16,254 nt of DNA from NCBI GenBank assembly GCA_026396425.1, contig JAPLWU010000036.1:1-16254 (forward strand). The letters run 5' to 3'. Under the pieces are notes generated by a model. It worked only from the letters and a program-made list of their open reading frames with translations. It ran no database searches and was not told the origin of the DNA. The translations under genes and the position numbers were made by a program. The DNA comes from Microcaldota archaeon (lineage in GTDB: Archaea > Micrarchaeota > Micrarchaeia > Burarchaeales > JAKAKT01). Position 1 is the first letter of the stretch. Every line of letters starts with the position of its first letter. Below, one piece after another: positions 6,943-12,619 of the stretch.

Positions 6943-8022
6943 ATGGACTGGACAAAGCCCGAGTATACGAGATCTCAAGTCGATAAAGCTGGAGAACTAC
7001 TTACAACACACGATGCGGACTTAGAAAAAATAAATTCCGCACTTACCGTTCTAAACAATTGGAGATCCGCCCACAGTTTTCCAATGAATACGTTCCAGAT
7101 AAGATTGAGGCGAGTATCAAAATCGCTAGATAGAAACTCGCTTATTGTTCAACGTCTAAAGCGTGTGCCATCAATAATTAGGAAACTTGAACGGAGACAA
7201 ACTAATACAATGAAACTTTCACAAATGCAGGATATTGGTGGATGCCGATCAGTTTTATCAAGTGTTAAATTAGTTAAACAATTACGTGATACTTACTATA
7301 AAAAGAGCAGACTAAAACACAAAAGAGTGAATGAAAAAGACTACATACAGAATCCGAAAGCCGATGGATACCGGAGCATCCATTTGATATATCAATACAA
7401 AAGCGACAAGAAAAAAACGTATAACGGATTATTAATAGAACTTCAGATAAGGTCGCGGGTTCAGCACGCTTGGGCAACTGCCGTTGAAACCGTAGATCTT
7501 TTTACAAATCAAGCGATAAAATCAAATGAAGGAAAAAAGGAATGGATGGATTTTTTTAGATTAGTGAGTTCGGCTTTCGCTAACATGGAAGGGGAACCGG
7601 CGGTACCGGCTACACCAATCAAACCCGAAGAACTACACCAACGGATTACGGAACTGACGGAGTCACTTAAAGTTTTTCCTAAGATGGAACAATGGGCTGC
7701 AGCACTACAAACAATTGAGCCTGAAGTGAGGAGGAAACACGTTCATTTCTTCCTTCTAGAACTGGACGTCACTCCGGCGAATGAGAAACTAAAAATAACG
7801 GGATACCCAAAGGAATTGGAAACCTCAGCTACCGAAGATTATTTACAAGCGGAAAAAGACCAAAGTACCGATCCTAAGAATAAGGACGTGGTTCTAGTAG
7901 GGGCCGATTCAATCGATGACTTAAAAAAAGCGTACCCTAACTATTTTAGTGATACGACTGTTTTTCTGAACTATCTTACGGGATATCTAACACAGAGCAG
8001 CCCCGGACAATTAACTTCATAG
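6943..8022 (+). CDS. RelA/SpoT-domain pyrophosphokinase, defence/toxin type
   Basis: A 359-residue protein with a synthetase domain at about 40-215 and no HD hydrolase domain. The expected motifs are intact: R71-x-K73 with SIIRK (77-81), D97-IGGCR102, DGYRSIH (141-147, Y143 for base stacking) and E166-LQIRS followed by H175-AW177. Such domains transfer pyrophosphate from ATP to a guanine nucleotide ((p)ppGpp) or, in toxSAS toxins, to the tRNA 3' end. The C-terminal part (about 265-359: HFFLLELD, VVLVGADSIDDLKKAYPNYF, TVFLNYL) is a second domain I associate with bacterial RelA/SpoT proteins from defence regions. Canonical alarmone synthetases are rare in archaea, which supports transfer, as do A/T-rich codons and five GATC sites. 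The ATG at 6943 is supported by a TATA element 28 nt upstream. No obvious small antitoxin gene accompanies it; the AbiJ-like neighbour is a possible partner. Confidence 0.85.
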   Translation: MDWTKPEYTRSQVDKAGELLTTHDADLEKINSALTVLNNWRSAHSFPMNTFQIRLRRVSKSLDRNSLIVQRLKRVPSIIRKLERRQTNTMKLSQMQDIGGCRSVLSSVKLVKQLRDTYYKKSRLKHKRVNEKDYIQNPKADGYRSIHLIYQYKSDKKKTYNGLLIELQIRSRVQHAWATAVETVDLFTNQAIKSNEGKKEWMDFFRLVSSAFANMEGEPAVPATPIKPEELHQRITELTESLKVFPKMEQWAAALQTIEPEVRRKHVHFFLLELDVTPANEKLKITGYPKELETSATEDYLQAEKDQSTDPKNKDVVLVGADSIDDLKKAYPNYFSDTTVFLNYLTGYLTQSSPGQLTS

Positions 8023-8224
8023 ACGAACGTTTTAACTCATGACTCGAATACTAGAGAGGTTATGAGGGGGTATGGCACCGCGGTAACTCCCTAGGAGATT
8101 TGGTGTCGTTCGGCGGTCTGACAGAACACTTTCCGCCAAACGGACGGTCTGATAAATTACCGGCAAGGAGGTCTGGAAAGCTTTTAAAAGTCAGAAGAAC
8201 CACTTATGACGAGGGAAATACGTA
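8023..8224 (+). promoter_or_regulatory. Intergenic region with a TATA box and short repeats
   Basis: The palindrome CTTTTAAAAG (8181-8190) contains a good TATA element and predicts transcription from about 8211. GAGGG (8211-8215) then lies 9 nt before the TTG start at 8225. Upstream, CGGTCTGA occurs twice (8114-8121 and 8145-8152, 31 nt apart) and GGTCTGG once more (8170-8176). GGCGG (8112-8116) can pair with CCGCC (8133-8137). No RNA gene was recognised. GATC is absent, so this stretch resembles the host side rather than the insert. Confidence 0.4.
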
Positions 8225-8491
8225 TTGGAGGAAGCGAAACCTTTTGTAAAATGGGCCAGTGGAAAAATGAAAAAAGAAAAACTGATAGTAATCCTGACAG
8301 AAGAAGGCACCTTGGAATCCTGCCGGGTTTCTGCCAAAGCATCCACCGAGGACGTTGAGCAGACACTTTGTGAAACCTACTCATTATGCGCTATTCAATG
8401 GATGGAAATCGACAGAGTAGCAACGGGAACATTGAAAACTCTCAATGAGAGGTTTGGAAAAAAGATGGCCATTCCGCCCATGAAAGCTTAA
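8225..8491 (+). pseudogene. Dam-methylase N-terminal relic fused to an unknown small ORF
   Basis: The 88-codon ORF starts at TTG 8225. Its first 14 residues, MEEAKPFVKWASGK, match the conserved start of Dam-family adenine methyltransferases (consensus KPFxKWAGGK, the SAM-binding FxGxG-type motif), with one G to S change. After the lysine the similarity stops; none of the rest of a Dam enzyme, including the DPPY catalytic motif, is present here or elsewhere in the window. From ATG 8267 the reading frame encodes 74 residues (MKKEKLIVILTEEGTLESCR...) that I do not recognise. The simplest reading is that a deletion joined the first codons of a dam gene to a downstream gene. Whether TTG 8225 or ATG 8267 is used today is unclear. 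The position directly before a dpnI homologue makes a GATC methylase origin meaningful. A chance match of ten residues remains possible. Confidence 0.5.
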
Positions 8492-8495
8492 TAAA
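8488..8495 (+). promoter_or_regulatory. Possible TATA element for the dpnI-like gene
   Basis: TTAATAAA overlaps the stop of the preceding ORF, and its centre lies 26 nt before the ATG at 8518, the spacing of a leaderless transcript. A second AT-rich element, GATATAAAT (8505-8513), is too close to the start for that role. No ribosome site precedes the ATG, which favours leaderless translation. Confidence 0.4.
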
Positions 8496-8517
8496 TCGCG
8501 AATCGATATAAATCTGG

Positions 8518-9291
8518 ATGGAACTTTCTCTGTATGATTCGGGGGTTTTTGCGAATTACAAGAGCATGTCCCAGAGAGTTCGCTTGCTTACAGAAAGATG
8601 GTTTGGCTCAGAAATGTATTGCCCTAATTGCCTGAATCAGCATTTGCATTCTGAGAAAAATAACACGAAAGTTGTCGATTTTTCATGCGCCAATTGCAGC
8701 CATGAGTTCCAGCTCAAGGGCCAGAAAACTAGGATATCTGGTAGCATAGTTGATGGCGCATACCGCCCGATGATTGAACGGATTGAGGCCAATACTGCGC
8801 CAGACTTTTTCTTCATGCAATACTTGCCGGAGGAGTGGGTCGTAAAAAATCTTTTTCTTGTGCCGCGTTTTTTCATGAATACCACGATAATAGAAAAGAG
8901 GCCCGCACTTTCCATAAATGCCAGAAGAAGCGGGTGGGTTGGCTGCAACATCCTCTTCTCAAAACTGCCGGAAGAAGGCCGGATTGCGGTAATCAAGGAT
9001 GGGGATGTCATTGAGAGGGCAGATGTCCAAAGGAAATACCGGGCACTGGCTTTCCTTGATTCCAAGAGATATAATCAACGAGGATGGTTTGCGGATGTCT
9101 TATATTTTGTGAGAAAGTTGGATTCCACGGTATTCGATTTAAAAGATATGTACCGGTTTGAGGACGAGTTGCGAAAGCTTCATCCTGAAAATATGCATGC
9201 CCGCGAAAAGATACGGCAGCAGTTACAAATCTTGCGAGACCGCGGGATACTCCGGTTTGATGGCAGAGGGAGATACTCTCTTTTGAAGTGA
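8518..9291 (+). CDS. dpnI: DpnI-like methyl-GATC-dependent restriction endonuclease
   Basis: A 257-residue protein co-linear with Streptococcus pneumoniae DpnI (about 254 aa), which cuts GATC when the adenine is N6-methylated. Both start MEL. A four-cysteine zinc site is present (C35-PN-C38, C57-AN-C60). The catalytic PD-(D/E)xK core follows (D54, then Q65-L-K67), and DGAYRPMIER, PDFFF, ARRSGWVGCNI and KDMYRFEDEL align. The C-terminal winged helix KIRQQLQILRDRGILRF(D)GRGRY, which reads the methylated base in DpnI, is well kept. By my recollection DpnI has E64 where this protein has Q65; D53 and K66 correspond to D54 and K67. QxK variants occur in other nucleases of this fold, so activity is not excluded. 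The gene contains no GATC. It converges with the minus-strand asnB gene 24 nt later. Confidence 0.92.
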   Translation: MELSLYDSGVFANYKSMSQRVRLLTERWFGSEMYCPNCLNQHLHSEKNNTKVVDFSCANCSHEFQLKGQKTRISGSIVDGAYRPMIERIEANTAPDFFFMQYLPEEWVVKNLFLVPRFFMNTTIIEKRPALSINARRSGWVGCNILFSKLPEEGRIAVIKDGDVIERADVQRKYRALAFLDSKRYNQRGWFADVLYFVRKLDSTVFDLKDMYRFEDELRKLHPENMHAREKIRQQLQILRDRGILRFDGRGRYSLLK

Positions 9292-9315
9292 AATTTAGAC
9301 GTTTAGTTCTCTGGT

Positions 9316-11117
9316 CTAGAATTCCCCCAGTTCCAGTTTCGGATTCTTCAAATCGCCTCGTTCAACGTAGATTTTCAGCCAGATTTCCAATGCGAGGACG
9401 TTCCAGATGAAGTTGTATTCACGCATCTTCTTCGGGTCTGGAGCCGAATCGAGCACGCGAGAGATGTAGTTGGAGTTGATGTAACCACTCTTTACGGCGA
9501 GGCCGTTCGGGAGGATGTTTTTGGCGAGCGGGCGAATCTCTTTTACGTAGGTGGAATACGTGTTCGAGGCAAAGCCCTGCTTTTTCTTCCTGATTGAAAG
9601 GGAGGGAAGCTTGCCCGAAAGGGCCCTGCGGAGCAGCAGTTTCCCTTTCCCGTCCGAGTAGATGCTGGAAAGCGGGAGCGAGAAGGCGTAATCCACCAGC
9701 GTGTGGTCGAGGAAGGGAACGCGCGTTTCTATGGAGGAGGCCATGGAGGTGGCATCGTCGACGAGGATGAAGTCGTCGGTCATCTTGGTGAGGAAGTCGG
9801 CGCGTATCGCGGAATCGACCATGTCCCCGGCCTTCGGGAAAAGGGGCGCGTAGTGCGAGGAGATGGAATTGTAGTTGAAGTTTGCGAGCTTTTTGCCGTA
9901 AATATTCTTGAGTTCGGCGTCCTGAAGCGGGGAATCAAGCGACTGGTGGGCGAGGTAGGCGGAAACCGGCCGGAGTTTTTGGCCATTTCCCTCATTTTCC
10001 CGTATTTGTAGTCGTAGCCCGCGAACAGCTCGTCCCCGCCCAGCCCGCTCAGCACGACTTTCACGTGCCTGGAGGCGAAATTGGCCAGGTAGTAGGGGTG
10101 GAGATTGCGCTTGGGCGAGTCGGCATGCCATATGGCGAGCGGGAGCTTTGAGAGCAGGTTTCCGTGCATCACGAAGTCCCTGTGGTCGGTGCCGAGTTCA
10201 TCGGCGACTTTGCGCGCATCCTCCAGCTCGTCGTCCTGCTCCCCGAAGCCCATGCAGAATGTTTTCAGCTTGCCCTGCGCTTCCGAGCGGGCGAAATACG
10301 CAATTGTCGTGCTGTCTATGCCTCCGGAGAGGTAGACGCCAACCGGAACGTCGCTTATCATGTGGCGGCGGACTGCGGAACCGAGCAAATCCACGAAGCC
10401 GGGCAGTAGTTGGCTGGAGCGCGAGGCGGGAAGCGACCAGTAGCGAACGGGTTTTATTGAGGGCGAGCCGGAAGCGGGCTTGACTGGAGCCGAACCGGAC
10501 TTCACGACCGCGTAATGGGCGGGCGGGAATTTCCTTATCCCCTTGAAGGCGGTCATCTCGCCCGGAATGTAGCGCAAATTGAGGAAGAAATGGAGGGCGA
10601 GGTCATCTGGAACGGGCTTGATGGCTTCGTATTGGAGAAGGGCTTTCGGCTCTGAGGCGAAAAGCAAAACGCCGTCCTTGCTCGCATAATAGAGCGGTTT
10701 TATGCCGCACCTGTCGCGAGCGAGGAGAAGTTGCTTTTTATTGGAATCCCAGAGGGCGAAGGCGAACATCCCATTCAGGTAGGAAACGAAATTCTCGCCG
10801 AACTGCTCGTATAAGTGGGGAATCACTTCGGTATCGGAATTGGTTGCGAAGCGATGGCCTGTTTTTTCAAGCTCTGCGCGAAGCTCCCTGTAATTGTAGA
10901 TTTCCCCGTTCAGTATGACCGCGATGCTCCCGTCCTCGTTGTAGATTGGCTGGTCGCCGGTCTTCAGGTCGATTATCGAGAGCCTGTCCTGGCCGAGCAT
11001 TATCCCCTTGTCAAGGAATTTTCCGGAAGAATCCGGGCCCCTGTGGCGCATCGAGCCCATCATTCGGCCTAGGAGTTTTTCATCGGCAAGTCCCAAGGCG
11101 CCGCATATGCCGCACAT
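9316..11117 (-). pseudogene. asnB: Asparagine synthase-type glutamine amidotransferase, interrupted by one frameshift
   Basis: Read together, two overlapping frames give one protein of about 600 residues, the normal AsnB length. The N-terminal class II glutaminase starts MCGICG with nucleophile C2, followed by RHRGPDS (24-30), NGEIYNY (70-76) and the PP-loop SGGIDS (264-269) of the ATP-dependent synthetase domain. Near residue 380 the frame is lost at a run of five A (T5 at 9976-9980 on plus). The rest (RPVSAYLAHQ..., SSIETRVPFLDH, IRKKKQGF, WNVLALEIW) continues in the -1 frame to TAG at 9316. One extra A would restore EMAKKLRPVSAYL. The cause could be mutation, sequencing error or, less likely, ribosomal slippage at C-AAA-AAC. 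In glycan loci such enzymes may amidate uronic acids; plain asparagine synthesis is the alternative. The TATA box at 11139 implies a leaderless start at ATG 11117. Confidence 0.85.
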
Positions 11118-11138
11118 GCAACCACGATGGACGCCAAT

Positions 11139-11146
11139 CTATAAAA
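11139..11146 (-). promoter_or_regulatory. TATA box for asnB
   Basis: On the minus strand this reads TTTTATAG. Its centre lies about 25 nt before the ATG at 11117, so transcription would begin at or next to the start codon (leaderless). No ribosome site precedes the ATG. Confidence 0.55.
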
Positions 11147-11180
11147 CCTTTCAGGCAAAGAAGGCCCCCTTCGGAGTCCG

Positions 11181-12233
11181 TTATCCCAGGTTGCTGGCGG
11201 TGATTCTTGGGCCGGAAGCTTTGACGCCTATGACCCTTTTCACGGTTACGAACTCCTTGTTTTTCCTGAAATGCTCCGCAACCATGGTTTTGAATTTGCC
11301 CTCGATTGTCTTGTCGTATAGGTTGTAGGAGGTCCAATAGTCCAGCAGTCCCTTCGGGGAGGTGAAAACGAGGGGGTTTTCGAATCTTGAGACCTCGACC
11401 TCCTTAAAAAAACGGCGGGCGAGCTTCTGGCCCAGGTCTTCCATGAATTCCGATGCAAAATCATATTTCGGGGCATCCCCGCGCTTTAAACGATGTTGGA
11501 ACCCTATCAATTCCGAGTTATTCGATTTCGAAGGGCCGCAGAAGAACAGGATTCCGCCGGGCTTTAATACCGCGGAGAGGGTTTTAAAAACGTTTTCGAG
11601 GTTTTTTGAATAATAGATTGAGTAGCTGGACAGGACCCTGTCAAAAATCCGGCCGTGAAGGTCTGCCGCGTAGTCGTCCATGTCCATGCAAAGGGCGTCT
11701 ATTCTTCCGTTCACTCCCAATGCTTTTGCTTTTTCTTTCAAAAAAACCAGGGAATCGCTCGATTTGTCGATGGCGACCACCCGGCCGCCCGGCCCCAAAA
11801 GTTGAGCCAGCGGGAGGGATTGCTTTCCGTTGCCGCAACCCAAATCAAGCACGGAAAGGGAGTTCTTGATGCCGAGGTTTTCGAATATCCACTCGTTCAG
11901 GTCCCTGGTACCGTACTTTTCATGGGCGTTTATCCTCTCGGTGAGGGCGGATGCGTCCGTATCGAACTGGCCGGCATAGCCGGAACGCCGGATATCCGTA
12001 ACTATGCGCATCAGCGAAGCGTCAACCGCGTCCTTGTAGTCCTTGTCCCTTCCTTTGGTTTCGGATTGAAAAAATTCTTCCAATCTTTCCTGCGGGGAGA
12101 GGCTTTTTTCGCCCCACCAGACCGGGTGTATCAATAGCTGAAATACCGACCCTGTTCCGAGCCCGCGCGACAGGGCCGGGATTGGGTCGCCGCAGGACCA
12201 GATGCCCCTGCTGTCCGAGATATAATTTTGCAT
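11181..12233 (-). CDS. Class I SAM methyltransferase, C-terminal part of a broken deacetylase-methyltransferase
   Basis: A 350-codon frame. The first roughly 70 residues (NYISDSRGIWSCGDPIP, FQLLIHPVWWGE) are the tail of a polysaccharide-deacetylase-like domain, not a natural N-terminus. The frame is open upstream of the ATG to a TAG near 12261. A methyltransferase domain follows: VLDLGCGNGKQSLPLA (about 148-163), VVAIDKSSDSLVFLKEKA, DALCMDMDDYA, FDRVLSSYSIYYSKNLENVFKT and LKPGGILFF. The substrate is unknown; the locus suggests a sugar or glycan. Expression of this part alone would need an internal start, and no ribosome site is evident at ATG 12233. The asnB start lies 63 nt downstream on the same strand. 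It is probably not fully functional as a two-domain protein, although the methyltransferase fold looks intact. Confidence 0.7.
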   Translation of the reverse strand: MQNYISDSRGIWSCGDPIPALSRGLGTGSVFQLLIHPVWWGEKSLSPQERLEEFFQSETKGRDKDYKDAVDASLMRIVTDIRRSGYAGQFDTDASALTERINAHEKYGTRDLNEWIFENLGIKNSLSVLDLGCGNGKQSLPLAQLLGPGGRVVAIDKSSDSLVFLKEKAKALGVNGRIDALCMDMDDYAADLHGRIFDRVLSSYSIYYSKNLENVFKTLSAVLKPGGILFFCGPSKSNNSELIGFQHRLKRGDAPKYDFASEFMEDLGQKLARRFFKEVEVSRFENPLVFTSPKGLLDYWTSYNLYDKTIEGKFKTMVAEHFRKNKEFVTVKRVIGVKASGPRITASNLG

Positions 12234-12567
12234 GAGACGCCCGGAATAGGCGTTTATCTTCTATCTCATGGCCGAACGCCAGGATTTTTTTTATTATTTT
12301 TTGCTTTTCGTCAAGCCGGTATAATGGCGAGTTTACCATCACCATATACGTGGACCTGACCCCCTCATCATGCTCTATCGCGGCAATATCCAATGCCTTC
12401 TCCATTGAAACGTCAACATCGTGGCGTATGAGAATCGAGGGCCCTTTCCGGTTCTCGGCTGCTTGTGAGAATAAGCATAATTCGAAATTATTTTTTGTAA
12501 AACGCAGCAGCTTCCTTAGATACGGATAACTGAAGTCCCTGGCAATATTTTTTCTCTTTGGAGGCAT
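12022..12567 (-). pseudogene. Polysaccharide-deacetylase-like N-terminal fragment
   Basis: The frame starts at ATG 12567. About 100 residues are genuine: IRHDVDVSMEKALDIAAIEHDEGVRSTYMVMVNSPLY and ending GHEI, typical of the deacetylase-like family with RHDVD (metal-binding aspartates) and the STYF/SPFYN region. After GHEI (near 12262) the frame runs into nonsense overlapping the next gene's other frame. In intact relatives GHEIGLH is followed by roughly 100 further residues before YISDSRG. Here those are missing and the remainder resumes in a different frame at KINAYSGRLM (near 12258). So an internal deletion plus frame change at about 12255-12264 broke one gene into this fragment and the downstream methyltransferase part. 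The start is leaderless by its TATA spacing and lies back to back with wecB. Confidence 0.7.
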
Positions 12568-12590
12568 GCACTATACGAGGAGGTTAATAG

Positions 12591-12598
12591 ATTTAAAT
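12591..12598. promoter_or_regulatory. Symmetric TATA box shared by two divergent leaderless genes
   Basis: The palindrome ATTTAAAT is centred at 12594.5. The plus-strand ATG of wecB (12620) lies about 25 nt to one side and the minus-strand ATG of the deacetylase fragment (12567) about 27 nt to the other. Both distances fit transcription starting at the A of each ATG. One TBP site could thus serve both directions. A GAGGAGG (12577-12583) in between is upstream of the predicted plus transcript start and so unlikely to act as a ribosome site. Confidence 0.6.
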
Positions 12599-12619
12599 AC
12601 TCGCATTGAAAGAGTAGCG

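Larger units (their letters stand above)
5446..8022 (+). other. AT-rich, GATC-containing defence insert
   Basis: From the small membrane protein gene through the RelA-like gene, base and codon use shift visibly toward A/T compared with the glycan genes on both sides. All nine GATC tetramers of the window fall here (5555 to 7870), close to chance density, while the flanks have none. Content is an unknown membrane protein, an AbiJ-like HEPN protein and a RelA/SpoT-domain protein. I found no integrase, tRNA or flanking direct repeat, so the mechanism and exact ends of the insertion are not visible. The left end must lie at or before 5555 and the right end at or after 7873. Confidence 0.65.

Noticed and set aside
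5446..8022. Insert as a prophage or transposon
   Set aside because: No integrase, transposase, terminal inverted repeat or target duplication could be found at either end.
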